A DNA stretch of 64,000 nucleotides. Origin: Maribacter arenosus. Lineage in GTDB: Bacteria; Bacteroidota; Bacteroidia; Flavobacteriales; Flavobacteriaceae. The position numbers were made by a program, and so were the translations under genes. The notes under the pieces are model-generated. The model saw nothing but the letters and a program-made list of their open reading frames with translations, was not told where the DNA came from and made no database searches. The DNA is taken from positions 1 to 64,000 of the forward strand of contig NZ_JABTCG010000004.1 in the NCBI RefSeq assembly GCF_014610845.1, read 5' to 3'. Shown here in pieces: positions 27,050 to 37,349 of this stretch; positions within the stretch are counted from its first letter, which is position 1; every line of letters starts with the position of its first letter.

Positions 27050-27052
27050 TAT

Positions 27053-28273
27053 ATGATAGAAACCCCGAATCCAAAAATAGATGTAAGGACCAAACGTTTC
27101 ATTGGTCATATTCGAGGCAAGCATCCCGGACCTACCTTGATTTTTTTCGGAGGAATCCATGGAAACGAAAAATCCGGTGTAACCGCACTCCAAAACGTCT
27201 TCAAAGAACTGGAAAAAAAAGCCTTTACCTATCATGGTAGTGTTTATGGATTAAAGGGCAATCTCCCAGCCCTATTAAAAGGGAAAAGATATCTGGAGAA
27301 GGATTTAAATCGGATTTGGACAACGTCTAAAATCAACAGTATTAAAAGTAGGAATGAAAGTGACCTGTTAGTCGAAGAAAAGGAATTGTTAGAGATCTAT
27401 TCGCTCATCCAAAGTATTTTGGAACATGAAAGCGGCCCTTATTACTTTATCGATTACCATACGACTTCAAGCAAGACCCTACCTTTTATCACTATCAATG
27501 ATGCGCTGATCAATAGAAGGTTTTCGAGGCTTTTCCCTGTCCCCATTATTTTAGGGATAGAGGAATATTTAGAAGGGCCATTGCTAAGTTACATTAACGA
27601 AAGAGGTTATGTTTCCTTGGGATTTGAGTCTGGTCAACACACCGAGGAAATGGCCATCAAGAACAGTATTGCCTTTACTTGGTTGGCTATGGTTTATAGT
27701 GGTTTCCTGAAAAAGTCCGATATTAAGGATTTCAATAAATACTACCAGCAACTTCAAAAATCAGCGGCGAACAACTCCAATTTTTACGAAATTACATACC
27801 GCCATCCGATTGATGATATCAACGAATTCAAGATGATGGAAGGATTTAGAAGTTTTGAGGAAGTAGTTCAAGGGACCCCATTGGCCCTAGAGAAAGAGGA
27901 GTTTGTTTTAGCGGAAAAAGATGCAATTATCTTTATGCCCTTGTATCAGGAACAAGGTGAGGAGGGATTTTTCCTGATTCGAAAACTATCCATCAGGGTG
28001 CTTGTCCTCTCTACTTTTTTACGAAGAACCAGGTTTGGTTCCTTGCTGCATTTTTTACCCGGCGTTTCGTGGGCCAATAAAGAAAAAGAATCACTTCTTG
28101 TCAACACCAAAGTTGCCCAATTTTTCACAAAGCCCTTTTTCCACTTATTGGGATATAGAAACCGGGTGCTTGACAAGACTTATTTTATTATGAACAATAG
28201 GGAACTTACCGCCAAAAATGAGATGTACCAAAACTCGTGGTGGCATAGGATTATTACACGTAAAACAGACTAA
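27053..28273 (+). CDS. Succinylglutamate desuccinylase/aspartoacylase family protein
   Basis: A 406-residue M14-related zinc amidohydrolase. The zinc motif is IFFGGIHGNEKSGV near residue 35 (H-x-x-E), with the third ligand in FIDYHTTSSKTLPF and the catalytic Glu region in VSLGFESGQHTEEMA. The C-terminal ~150 residues extend past the usual catalytic core and resemble no domain I know. Family members release an acyl group from N-acyl amino acids. It is translated right after the GCS2-CBS ligase, so the two probably act on the same amide bond, one making it and one breaking it. Confidence 0.85.
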   Translation: MIETPNPKIDVRTKRFIGHIRGKHPGPTLIFFGGIHGNEKSGVTALQNVFKELEKKAFTYHGSVYGLKGNLPALLKGKRYLEKDLNRIWTTSKINSIKSRNESDLLVEEKELLEIYSLIQSILEHESGPYYFIDYHTTSSKTLPFITINDALINRRFSRLFPVPIILGIEEYLEGPLLSYINERGYVSLGFESGQHTEEMAIKNSIAFTWLAMVYSGFLKKSDIKDFNKYYQQLQKSAANNSNFYEITYRHPIDDINEFKMMEGFRSFEEVVQGTPLALEKEEFVLAEKDAIIFMPLYQEQGEEGFFLIRKLSIRVLVLSTFLRRTRFGSLLHFLPGVSWANKEKESLLVNTKVAQFFTKPFFHLLGYRNRVLDKTYFIMNNRELTAKNEMYQNSWWHRIITRKTD

Positions 28274-28295
28274 TTCACGAAAGACTTACCCAGAT

Positions 28296-30155
28296 TTAAT
28301 CCAAGGCTTGCCAGATGTTGTTTTCAAGATCAATATCAGCCATAAGTTGTGAAGGGTCTATCACGATTGCCCTTATGGTATCTATGGGTTTATCTACCAT
28401 AAAATCGAAAGAGGGGTATGCCCATGGCCAATCGGGTAAGATAGTTCTATTAATACCTGGGTACGGATTGGCTTTTTCGCCACGCATCATGCGCAATGGG
28501 GCATAATACGTTTCACGTGTACCATCATTATAAACGACCAGAATATCCAAAGGCATTGGCATTAAACCAATTCTTTCTAAAGCAACCTTAGTTCCAGTCC
28601 CCTGAGCCGTAACCTCTTTTATGCCATAATCAATGGTATTGGTTGTTTGTGTCCAATCGATTAAATACCAATCCAACTCCATTCCAGACACCTTCTCGGC
28701 AGTTCTTTTGAAATCGTTGGGCGTCGGATGTTTAAATTTAAAATCGTCGTAGTATTTTCTCAAAGATTGCATTAGTTTATCCTGTCCTATGACATATCCC
28801 AATTGGGCAATGAATACGGCTCCTTTACTATAGGCAGAGGTACTATATGCAAAATTGCTGTCATACCGGTCGGCATGGGTTGTTTGGGGCTGTTCTTGCC
28901 CGGAAAGTGCCAATCGGCGATATCCATTATACGAGTTTTCAAAAGGGTTATCATTATTCCTATCCATAATCTCGTTCATACATAAAGCGGAGATGAAAGA
29001 AGTAAATCCCTCATCCATCCACTCGTGTTTGGCCTCATTGGTGGCCAACACTTGTTGAAACCAGGAGTGTGCCAATTCGTGGGACATGACGCCGACCAAA
29101 CTACCAAATTTTCGACCTCCTGTAATCAGGGTGCTCATGGCATATTCCATACCACCATCGCCTCCATGGACTATAGAATATTGTTCATAAGGATATTCTC
29201 CAATATTTTTACTAAAGAATTCCATGGCCTCAACCGTTTTAGGCTGAAGTTTCTTCCAGTTATCTATAATTTCCGGGTCGTTTTTATAAAGGAAATGAAG
29301 TGTGGGGCCATTTTCCATTTTTAAAGTGTCATGAAGATAATCAGGATCCGCGGCCCACATAAAATCATGCACCATTGGGGCCTTAAAGTGCCAGGTAAGC
29401 GTCTTTCCTTTTGGTTTTTTGACCTTTGTTCCCGACATTTCGTACCCATGCCCTATTTCTTGGGGATTTTGAAGATACCCTGTTCCGCCAACCACATAAT
29501 CCTTATCCAGGGTCAGTTTTACGTCAAAATCACCCCAAACTCCATGGAATTCACGTGAAATGTAAGGGTCTGCATGCCATCCTTCAAAATCATATTCAGC
29601 CATTTTCGGATACCATTGGCTCATTGAGAGTGCTACCCCCTCATCATTATTGCGTCCCGAGCGACGGATTTGAACCGGAACTTGGCCCTTGAAATCCATT
29701 TTAAAAGTGGTTTTGCCCCCTATAGGAATTGGCTTGGCCAAATCAACAACCAGAATAGTGCCCTCCTCGTTATATGTTGCATTTTCACCATCCTGTGTTA
29801 AGGATTCAACATGTAAATACCCTATTTCATTTGGCAATAAAGTCGCTATTCTACTTTTACCTTCCTTCATCATCCTCCCATCGGGGTCTTTTGTACTCTG
29901 CAGGCGAATATCCATTTCGCTGCCAGGTTGAAAGGCATTGAAGAATAAGTGAAAATACACACGGGATAATTCATCTGGGGAATTGTTGGTATATATCAAA
30001 TCCTGTGTCCCTGTATATTGGTAGGTTTTAACATCCATATCAACTTCCATCGAATAGTCGACATGTTGTTGCCAGTACATCTTGGAATTTTGTGCCTGTA
30101 TGAATACCCCAAAGCCCAATAGGGCAAAATAAAGAACTGTTTTTTTCAACTGCAT
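28296..30155 (-). CDS. M1 family metallopeptidase
   Basis: A 619-residue secreted aminopeptidase-type enzyme when started at 30155, which gives the signal peptide MQLKKTVLYFALLGFGVFIQ; an in-frame ATG at 30182 would overlap the stop of the S8 gene. The zinc motif is VMSHELAHSWF with the downstream Glu ligand in HEWMDEGFTSF, and the GxMEN-equivalent exopeptidase loop reads GGDGGMEYAMSTL. The N-terminal beta domain and C-terminal region follow the M1 order. It is downstream of the S8 peptidase with a gap of 16 bp. Confidence 0.92.
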   Translation of the reverse strand: MQLKKTVLYFALLGFGVFIQAQNSKMYWQQHVDYSMEVDMDVKTYQYTGTQDLIYTNNSPDELSRVYFHLFFNAFQPGSEMDIRLQSTKDPDGRMMKEGKSRIATLLPNEIGYLHVESLTQDGENATYNEEGTILVVDLAKPIPIGGKTTFKMDFKGQVPVQIRRSGRNNDEGVALSMSQWYPKMAEYDFEGWHADPYISREFHGVWGDFDVKLTLDKDYVVGGTGYLQNPQEIGHGYEMSGTKVKKPKGKTLTWHFKAPMVHDFMWAADPDYLHDTLKMENGPTLHFLYKNDPEIIDNWKKLQPKTVEAMEFFSKNIGEYPYEQYSIVHGGDGGMEYAMSTLITGGRKFGSLVGVMSHELAHSWFQQVLATNEAKHEWMDEGFTSFISALCMNEIMDRNNDNPFENSYNGYRRLALSGQEQPQTTHADRYDSNFAYSTSAYSKGAVFIAQLGYVIGQDKLMQSLRKYYDDFKFKHPTPNDFKRTAEKVSGMELDWYLIDWTQTTNTIDYGIKEVTAQGTGTKVALERIGLMPMPLDILVVYNDGTRETYYAPLRMMRGEKANPYPGINRTILPDWPWAYPSFDFMVDKPIDTIRAIVIDPSQLMADIDLENNIWQALD

Positions 30156-30171
30156 AAAAAGGGTATGGTTT

Positions 30172-31794
30172 TTATTTTCCATGGGCCATAGTTCTGGCCA
30201 TGAGCAATGCGTTATAGGCATTTACAATTTTACCTGACTTACTTATTTTATCCAATGTACTGCTTTTGGAGGTATCTCCACCTAAAATAACAGCAGCTTT
30301 GGTACTAAGACCTGATTCAAGTATGATCTTCTTCACCTGAGGCGCGCTTAAACTAGGATATTGGGATCTAACCAAGGCCGCAACACCTGCTACCGCTGGC
30401 GAAGCCATTGATGTCCCGGGCATGAACTCATATTTATTTCGAGGTATCGTTGAATAAATATCGGTACCCGGCGCAAAAATATCGACATTAATTGCCCCGT
30501 AATTAGAGTAAGAAGCTAACATTTCTGAACCATACTCAGGGTCTAGAGCCCCAACCGTGATTACATTATCGGCAAATTCCGGACCATTGTTTATTTGGTC
30601 ATTTGGGTAATTGGGATTTTTGGGATTATCCAAATCAACACCATCGTTACCGGCGGCATGAACAATCAAAACGTCTTTGGAGGCCGCATATTTTATTGCA
30701 TCATACACCCAATCAGCATTGGGCGAAAATGATTTGCCAAAGCTACAATTAATGATCTTCGCACCATTATCAACGGCATATCGTATACCCAAGGCGATAT
30801 CCTTGTCATACTCATCGCCATTCGGCACCGCACGAATGCTCATTATTTCGACATTATTCGCAACCCCGTTGGCCCCGAGACCGTTATTTCTTTCCGCTGC
30901 AATAATACCCGCAACATGGGTGCCATGACTTTCATCTTCAACCCTATTTTGGGGATTACCGTTACCATATTTAGTGTCCATAAGGTCATAGGGATCGTCA
31001 CCCACCACTTTTCTTCCATCGAAATCAACGTTTAGGTGGTAATTCAATTGTTCTGTAAAATGTTTTATACCATCCTCCAAGTTCTCCATTAATTCAGGAA
31101 TGCTATCTGCGTAGGAGTACATCTGGGTTAGAATAGCAACATTTCTTTGCATTTCCTCGCTTTCGGCTTTAATGCCAGAAAGGTCTTTTTTGGTATAGTC
31201 TGTTTTATCCAAATGCTTTTTTACGGCAGCATCCGCATTTTTTACAGCCTGTAATATTTGTTCGTATTGTTGCTTATTGGCCAAGGCCTCGGGACGTTTT
31301 TTGTCAAGCTCGGCTTTAGCTTTGGCCTGAAAACCGGCATCACCGATTTTTAAACGAAGGATCCTCGTATACTCCAATTGCTCATTATAGGATTCACCTA
31401 ACAAGTTGTATCCATGAATATCATCGATAAAGCCATTATTGTCATCATCTATGTTGTTGCCAGGTTTTTCTTTTTTATTGGTCCATAAAACATCGTCTAA
31501 ATCTTCATGTTCAAGGTCAATACCCGAATCCAGGACAGCAACAATGACTTTGGTTCCCTTTTTATTTCCAATAATATCGCTATACGCTTTGTCAACACTC
31601 ATTCCAGGAATGGTATCTGTTATCAAATCGGCATGTCCCCAGGACTTTTTTTGACTATCGGTTAATTCGCTAACCTTAAGCGGGATCGTATCAATATTTT
31701 CGATTGGGGTGGTAACTATTGTCGTTGCCCCACAACCCATTAAGATACTTGCTGCTATCATCCCCATAACGGGCTTGTAAAATTTCTCTATCAT
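30172..31794 (-). CDS. S8 family subtilisin-like serine protease (lipoprotein)
   Basis: A 540-residue protease with lipoprotein signal (MIAASILMGC). Catalytic residues: Asp in VAVLDSGIDLEHEDL, His in ESHGTHVAGIIAAE, Ser in MPGTSMASPAVAGVAAL; the oxyanion Asn is in IVHAAGNDGVD. Between Asp and His lies an unusually long insertion of about 170 residues rich in Lys, Glu and Gln, predicted helical (AKAKAELDKKRPEALANKQQ), seen in some Bacteroidetes subtilases. Cotranscribed with the M1 peptidase, perhaps for joint degradation of extracellular protein. Confidence 0.92.
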   Translation of the reverse strand: MIEKFYKPVMGMIAASILMGCGATTIVTTPIENIDTIPLKVSELTDSQKKSWGHADLITDTIPGMSVDKAYSDIIGNKKGTKVIVAVLDSGIDLEHEDLDDVLWTNKKEKPGNNIDDDNNGFIDDIHGYNLLGESYNEQLEYTRILRLKIGDAGFQAKAKAELDKKRPEALANKQQYEQILQAVKNADAAVKKHLDKTDYTKKDLSGIKAESEEMQRNVAILTQMYSYADSIPELMENLEDGIKHFTEQLNYHLNVDFDGRKVVGDDPYDLMDTKYGNGNPQNRVEDESHGTHVAGIIAAERNNGLGANGVANNVEIMSIRAVPNGDEYDKDIALGIRYAVDNGAKIINCSFGKSFSPNADWVYDAIKYAASKDVLIVHAAGNDGVDLDNPKNPNYPNDQINNGPEFADNVITVGALDPEYGSEMLASYSNYGAINVDIFAPGTDIYSTIPRNKYEFMPGTSMASPAVAGVAALVRSQYPSLSAPQVKKIILESGLSTKAAVILGGDTSKSSTLDKISKSGKIVNAYNALLMARTMAHGK

Positions 31795-31866
31795 CTATAA
31801 ATAATTAAATTAATGTCTATATATCGTGGTTGTCAGGTAAGGAAATTCTAGGATCATTTATCACTA

Positions 31867-32727
31867 TTAATTGAATACTTCATCAAAGGTGTATATTTCG
31901 TTCAAACGCACTCCCTTGGCCGTGTTTTTAAGGGTACAGATTTGGTTTTGGGCATCATGTTCGAAGAATAGATAGTAGTTCTCGGCAACCGCCTCGTTCA
32001 TAAATATTTGTTTTTCTTCCAAACTCAATAATGGCCGTGTGTCATACCCCATGACATAAGGGACGGGTATATGGCCCACTGTCGGCACCAGATCAGCAGC
32101 AAAAACCAAGGTTTTCCCCTTATATTTAATATGGGGCAACATTTGCTTATCCGTATGTCCGTCGACAAATAATATGCCAAAGCCCAATTCTGATTTTTGT
32201 AGAAAGGAATTTTCACCTCTGGCGATAAATTTTAACTGTCCACTCTCTTGCATGGGTCTTAGGTTTTCATCCAAGAAAGAGGCCTTTTCCCGTAAATTGG
32301 GTTCGATAGCCCATTGCCAATGGTCTTCATTGGTCCAAAAGTGCGCGTTTTTGAATGCCGGTTCGTAGCCAGTCCGGTCTTTGTTCCATTGTATACTTCC
32401 ACCACAGTGGTCAAAATGAAGATGGGTCATAAAAACATCGGTGATATCATCGCGATGAAATCCGAATTTCGCTAATGATTTGTCAAGGGTGTGGTCTCCC
32501 CATTGATAGTAATACCCAAAAAATTTATCGGATTGCTTGTTTCCCATACCCGTATCGATGAGAATCAATTTTGCGCCATCCTCGATCAACAGACTACGCG
32601 CAGCCATATCGATCATATTATTACTATCGGCGGGATTGGTATTGTTCCAGATGGATTTGGGAACGACGCCGAACATAGCACCACCATCTAACTTAAAATT
32701 ACCGGTTTCAATAGGATATAATGTCAT
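31867..32727 (-). CDS. MBL fold metallo-hydrolase
   Basis: A 286-residue protein of the metallo-beta-lactamase superfamily with the zinc motif FMTHLHFDHCGGSI (HxHxDH), a further His in LFVDGHTDKQMLPH, and the final His in YLFFEHDAQNQ. There is no signal peptide, so it acts in the cytosol; the closest family type is the AHL-lactonase/glyoxalase-II-like group, but substrate is unknown. It lies 72 bp upstream of the S8 protease gene. Confidence 0.9.
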   Translation of the reverse strand: MTLYPIETGNFKLDGGAMFGVVPKSIWNNTNPADSNNMIDMAARSLLIEDGAKLILIDTGMGNKQSDKFFGYYYQWGDHTLDKSLAKFGFHRDDITDVFMTHLHFDHCGGSIQWNKDRTGYEPAFKNAHFWTNEDHWQWAIEPNLREKASFLDENLRPMQESGQLKFIARGENSFLQKSELGFGILFVDGHTDKQMLPHIKYKGKTLVFAADLVPTVGHIPVPYVMGYDTRPLLSLEEKQIFMNEAVAENYYLFFEHDAQNQICTLKNTAKGVRLNEIYTFDEVFN

Positions 32728-32746
32728 TGGAATGATGAAAAGACCG

Positions 32747-32754
32747 CAAATTTA
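32747..32754 (-). promoter_or_regulatory. Candidate -7 element for the MBL-fold gene
   Basis: On the minus strand this reads TAAATTTG, an exact TAnnTTTG match 20 bp before the ATG at 32727. No TTTG box is present at the expected -33 distance. Confidence 0.4.
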
Positions 32755-33280
32755 AGAAAAGCATGGAGTATTATTGGTCTTATGTGGTGTTTTATAACTA
32801 GTTTTTAACAAAACCACTATTGCTTTGGTGAATTCAACATCGAATAACATATGCCTATTGTCTTTTTCAGTTAATCTATTCTATTACAGATATAGGGTAT
32901 TTCATTGATCCTGAAGCACACAAATTTATTTAAAAGCCAGTTTTGGTATTTTTTTGGCGGCATAAGGCAATCCAAAATCAATTGCGGGATCCTCTAGGAG
33001 CCCTTGTCTTTTCGTAAAACAACGCTCTATTGGTTTTAACTTAGCCAACGGAAGTAATTTACGTTTAGCAAGGGGTGATGTGAATCGGTTTCATGTTTAT
33101 CCAATCCAATAATCTCGGAGTATATGAAAAACCAAATATATGGTTTTAAAAGGATGCATTTTGGTCTGCAGCTGTTTGGTATGAATGCCCAGGGTAACAT
33201 AATAATATTTAAGCAAAATGCAAGCAGCATAAATTGTAGATTAGGTAATAAAAAGGTATTTTTCGTTAAAATTTTAATGA
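32755..33280. other. Intergenic region between divergent MBL and antiporter genes
   Basis: About 525 bp with no confident gene. A 54-codon plus-strand open frame (33124-33288) overlaps the antiporter start by 8 bp but has no supporting features. The area should hold the promoters of both flanking genes. Confidence 0.5.
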
Positions 33281-35140
33281 ATGATTGAATTAGCAGGAAT
33301 CGTAATACTTGGAATCATTGCGCAATGGGTAGCTTGGCGCCTAAAATTACCGGCTATTTTACCGCTTATTTTGATAGGATTACTTGTAGGGCCTTTTGCT
33401 ACATTATTCACCGAGGACGGAAGTAAATTGATAGAGCCTATTTGGAATGGTCGAAAAGGGCTTTTCCCTGGGGAGGGCCTATATTATTTCGTTTCATTGG
33501 CTATTAGCATTATTCTTTTTGAAGGTGGATTGACCCTAAAGCGTTCTGAAATAAAGAATGTAGGACCTGTAATTACAAAATTGATCACGGTCGGTTCCTT
33601 GGTCACATTTTTTGGTGCTGGTTTATCTGCACATTATATTTTTGGGTTAAGCTGGCAAATATCATTTCTATTCTCGGCTTTGATTATAGTAACTGGGCCA
33701 ACAGTAATCACACCAATCCTAAGGAATATTCCCTTAAAGAAAGATGTTTCGGCGGTTTTAAAGTGGGAAGGCATCCTTATCGACCCCATTGGTGCATTAG
33801 TGGCGGTATTGATATTCGAGTTTATCAGTGTAGGCGAGGGTCAGGCTTATACCATGACAGCCCTGATCGATTTCGGTAAAATACTACTCTTTGGCTTTAC
33901 GTTCGGGTTTACCTTTGCACACGGGTTGGCGTTTGCTATAAAGAAAGACCTTATTCCCCACTACTTGCTTAATGTGGTTTCCTTATCGGTGGTCTTATTG
34001 GTCTTTATTGAGTCCGATATTTTTGCCCATGAGTCAGGTCTTTTGGCAGTTGTAGTTATGGGAATGGTCATTGGTAATATGGACCTACCCAATATTAAGG
34101 AACTATTATATTTTAAAGAGTCACTGAGCGTACTCCTAATCTCCATTCTTTTTATTTTGTTGGCCGCCAATATCAATATCGCTGATCTGGAGTTGATATA
34201 CAATTGGAATACCGTTGTCCTTTTTGCTATTGTTGTCTTTTTGATACGGCCTTTGGGGGTATTTCTAAGTGCATTGGGATCAAATTTAAAATTTAAAGAA
34301 AAATTGTTTATTGGTTGGGTGGGTCCACGAGGTATCGTAGCAGCTGGTATCGCCTCACTCTTTGGTTCAAAATTGATGTTGCGGGGGGAGCCTGGAGCAG
34401 AATATATAACCCCCTTGGTTTTTATGATCGTATTGGGAACGGTATTACTCAATGCCACAACAGCACGATTGTTTGCAAAGGCCGTAGGCGTATTCCTTAC
34501 AAAATCAGAAGGGATAGTTATCATTGGGGCATCAAAGATATCCCGTTTAATAGGCCATTATTTAATGAATAACGGAAGACATGTCGTCCTTATAGACAAT
34601 AATGAGACCAATATCAACAAGGCAAAAAAAATTGGCTTGGAAGCTTTTACGGCCAATATATTTTCAGACTCCCTTACCGATAATATCGAATTGAACGATG
34701 TAGGTTATTTGATGGCCCTGACAGGAAACTCGGACATCAATAAATTCGCCATCAAAAAATTCGGAAAACAATTCGGGGAAAACGGTTCTTTTCGTTTGGT
34801 GGACACCGATGAAATGATCGATCCGGAGAACAACCCTACCGAAGGCTTGTTTTCCCATACGGATGACTTCATTAAGCTTATGGAGGCGGCCAGAAAATAT
34901 CCTGCGATACATGAGATAGCATTGAATAGTCAGGAGCATTATCTAGACTTGATCAAGATTACCGAGGCCGATGAAGATATCATACCTATATTCATAAAAA
35001 CCCCTGAGGGTGAATTAAAGATCATTTCTTCCCATAGTGATCAATTCAAGGATATTAAAAATGGCTATAGCTTGGTCTATCTCGGAAAAATGTTCGACAT
35101 TGATCAGTCCGCGTTAAAAACCAAAGTCGCTGGGGAGTGA
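33281..35140 (+). CDS. Cation:proton antiporter (CPA type) with RCK/TrkA-N domain
   Basis: A 619-residue inner-membrane protein. Residues ~1-405 form about twelve membrane helices of a Na+(K+)/H+ exchanger, with FLFSALIIVTGPTVITPIL and WEGILIDPIGALVAVLIFEF holding the conserved ion-site Asp. Residues ~410-530 are a Rossmann-type TrkA-N/RCK domain (GIVIIGASKISRLIGHYLMN, VVLIDNNETNINKAKKIGL) that usually gates by nucleotide or ion binding. A fusion of NhaP-like exchanger and RCK is typical for marine bacteria coping with Na+. It converges with the glycosidase gene 7 bp downstream. Confidence 0.9.
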   Translation: MIELAGIVILGIIAQWVAWRLKLPAILPLILIGLLVGPFATLFTEDGSKLIEPIWNGRKGLFPGEGLYYFVSLAISIILFEGGLTLKRSEIKNVGPVITKLITVGSLVTFFGAGLSAHYIFGLSWQISFLFSALIIVTGPTVITPILRNIPLKKDVSAVLKWEGILIDPIGALVAVLIFEFISVGEGQAYTMTALIDFGKILLFGFTFGFTFAHGLAFAIKKDLIPHYLLNVVSLSVVLLVFIESDIFAHESGLLAVVVMGMVIGNMDLPNIKELLYFKESLSVLLISILFILLAANINIADLELIYNWNTVVLFAIVVFLIRPLGVFLSALGSNLKFKEKLFIGWVGPRGIVAAGIASLFGSKLMLRGEPGAEYITPLVFMIVLGTVLLNATTARLFAKAVGVFLTKSEGIVIIGASKISRLIGHYLMNNGRHVVLIDNNETNINKAKKIGLEAFTANIFSDSLTDNIELNDVGYLMALTGNSDINKFAIKKFGKQFGENGSFRLVDTDEMIDPENNPTEGLFSHTDDFIKLMEAARKYPAIHEIALNSQEHYLDLIKITEADEDIIPIFIKTPEGELKIISSHSDQFKDIKNGYSLVYLGKMFDIDQSALKTKVAGE

Positions 35141-35146
35141 TTCCTT

Positions 35147-36784
35147 TTATTTGGTCAAAAGCAAAACCCAAGGGCCATTATTCGGTGCCTTGAAGTTATT
35201 CTTTGTTACTTTTCCTATCTGTTTGGGGAGACCTGTTTTAGGGTCTATCCATGTATATTTCATGTTTTTCGGTAAACCTTTGATATTAAGTTCACCCCCA
35301 TTTTTTAAAAAGGAAATATAGAGTTGATCTTCTTTTACCAATAGGGGCTTACCTTCGGCCAAATCCCATCTTTTTTCGATATCGCTTATATCCAAGTTCT
35401 TGGTAATCTTGCCAATCAGGCCCACAAAGCTCGATCCCTCCAAATGCAACGCCCCATCCCAAGAAAGGGGTTGATCGGTCCAAGCTTCCCATCCTTTTTC
35501 GTCCGGTGTAATTTTCCATTGCCAAAGACTTGCGGCTCCGTAAACCACGCCCATTGTGCCCCCATGCATTAATTGCATCCATGCCTCTTCCCCCTGCCAC
35601 CAACCGAGTGCATTTTGACCATTGTCCATGCCTTCATATGTGGGTTCCCCATTGGCCACGGCCTTTATGGGTTGGTTGTCATACATTCGTTCTACCTTAT
35701 GGTATAGATGTTTAGCGTCATGTCCGGTTTGCGCCCATTGAAAGTCCAACCACTCTTCATCTTGATAGGATTTGTTGTTGTGAAAACAATGCGAACGGTC
35801 CCCACTGGCCCATGAGGCCAAATAATCATCACAAGGGTTGTAATGTATACCAACAGGTTGCTGGTAACAATCCCATTTTTGTAGCATTTCCCCACTCTCC
35901 TTAACTCCGGGATCTTTCCCGTTGTGATCTCCGGCTATGAGCCATATTGCCGGCATACTCCCATATCGTGCTAAAAGATATTTGGTATAACGTACATATT
36001 CCTGGGGGTTGATGTTGCTTCCCAATACTTGTAATCCTTTCCATCCAAAACCATGGAAAACGGGTTGATAAACCGGTACAATTTCGTAATCGATAAGAAT
36101 TTTTACCAAGGAATCATAATATTGAAAGTAGTCAACGTTCATCTTATTTATATGCCCATCCGATAAATCTGCAAAGGCCCTCTTAAAACCCAAAACGGTA
36201 TTGCGCTCGTTCGGACCTTCTGCCTTGGTGTCTGGCTGTAGGGTCATCATAAGTGCAGCATTAAACCCTTTTTGTTGTCGGTCATTGGCATAAGCATTAA
36301 CCTGTTCCTCGGTAGCCCTAAAGGGTATTGCCCATGGGGTATCGCCCACCACTAAAAAGGACTTACCGGAGTAGTGCCTAACATTTCTATGGCCCTTGGT
36401 CATCTTCAGTAGTCCATTTGAAATCAATGTATTGCTACCGGAATAGGGGATTGACCTAAAGGTTCCAGTTTGCCCGTTCAGGCCCGAATCGCTTGTATTA
36501 GAAGAAAAAGATGTCCATGTCCAGGTTTGATCATCATCGATAGGGGCGAAACGAATTTTCCAAGTATTTTCACCATCCCAGAATGCGGGCCTTATCAAGG
36601 AATCCCCTTTTTGGTTTGTAAAAGCACCCCATACTTCAACTTCGGTATAGGGATTCGCGTATTCCATTGTGGAGGATAGAGAAATCTCAACGGTGCTCCA
36701 TTGGGGAAATTCATCGGGGTTTTCCTGGCAAGATGGATAAACCCAATATAACATCAATACAGTTATTATCAATAGATTTTTCAT
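35147..36784 (-). CDS. Apiosidase-like glycoside hydrolase (DUF5060-DUF4038)
   Basis: A 545-residue secreted protein with a signal peptide of about 19 residues (LLIITVLMLYWVYPSCQ), possibly lipidated at the Cys. The N-terminal beta-sandwich (QWSTVEISLSSTMEYANPYT) fits DUF5060; residues ~130-440 form a TIM-barrel of the DUF4038/apiosidase-like type (SFLVVGDTPWAIPFRATEEQ, AIWLIAGDHNGKDPG, VANGEPTYEGMDN); the C-terminus is a collagen-binding-like beta domain. Related proteins act on plant or algal polysaccharide side chains. Orphan gene, no SusCD pair beside it. Confidence 0.85.
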   Translation of the reverse strand: MKNLLIITVLMLYWVYPSCQENPDEFPQWSTVEISLSSTMEYANPYTEVEVWGAFTNQKGDSLIRPAFWDGENTWKIRFAPIDDDQTWTWTSFSSNTSDSGLNGQTGTFRSIPYSGSNTLISNGLLKMTKGHRNVRHYSGKSFLVVGDTPWAIPFRATEEQVNAYANDRQQKGFNAALMMTLQPDTKAEGPNERNTVLGFKRAFADLSDGHINKMNVDYFQYYDSLVKILIDYEIVPVYQPVFHGFGWKGLQVLGSNINPQEYVRYTKYLLARYGSMPAIWLIAGDHNGKDPGVKESGEMLQKWDCYQQPVGIHYNPCDDYLASWASGDRSHCFHNNKSYQDEEWLDFQWAQTGHDAKHLYHKVERMYDNQPIKAVANGEPTYEGMDNGQNALGWWQGEEAWMQLMHGGTMGVVYGAASLWQWKITPDEKGWEAWTDQPLSWDGALHLEGSSFVGLIGKITKNLDISDIEKRWDLAEGKPLLVKEDQLYISFLKNGGELNIKGLPKNMKYTWIDPKTGLPKQIGKVTKNNFKAPNNGPWVLLLTK

Positions 36785-36894
36785 GGCATATTATAGGCGT
36801 TGGAGAAAGATACAAAATTTCACTAGTAGGCTTCCACCGCCTCTGTGTTCTGCAGACACTTGTTTAAAAATCTTTGATTTAAGGGCAAGGCAAC

Positions 36895-37128
36895 CTATCC
36901 TGAAAATGGTTCCGCTTGCCATATGGTCACGGTGATATCTTCAAGGTCGATTTCATAATTCTTGCCGGCCACCATGCTGAAGAAGTGGATCGAGGACTCT
37001 CTTTTTATTTTATTGGCCAGCATAGAGGTGTCTATTTCCCCACCATCCTGTCGCCATATGAAAATCGAATTTTCCTCTACTTGTATGATACGGTGTTTAG
37101 CCGTAAACTGAGCAATATAAAGTGTCAT
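36895..37128 (-). CDS. Small hypothetical protein
   Basis: A 77-residue soluble, acidic protein from the ATG at 37128 (an upstream in-frame start at 37182 would add 18 hydrophobic residues). No domain recognised. Composition is protein-like and it is on the same strand as lepA, 220 bp downstream of it. An overlapping plus-strand frame is less credible. Moderate confidence that it is a gene at all. Confidence 0.45.
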   Translation of the reverse strand: MTLYIAQFTAKHRIIQVEENSIFIWRQDGGEIDTSMLANKIKRESSIHFFSMVAGKNYEIDLEDITVTIWQAEPFSG

Positions 37129-37349
37129 TATAAGGGAAAGTTTAGTGTAAATGTAGTGTGTAATTTTGAATAAATTGTTCAAGAAACAACGCTTTATTTA
37201 TAAAGACCGATTAACAATACAATTGCCCCGACACCAATGGAACACAGGAACAGCGAAGTTTTATCGATATGGCCGATGATACGACCAGGTGCGATAGGGC
37301 AGAGAATCAGGATCGGATAAAAGGGGTACCCAGGAATTGGTTTTTGACG

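Noticed and set aside
33124-33288. A 54-codon plus-strand frame overlapping the antiporter start by 8 bp
   Set aside because: No signal, domain or promoter; composition looks non-coding. Possible leader frame but unsupported.
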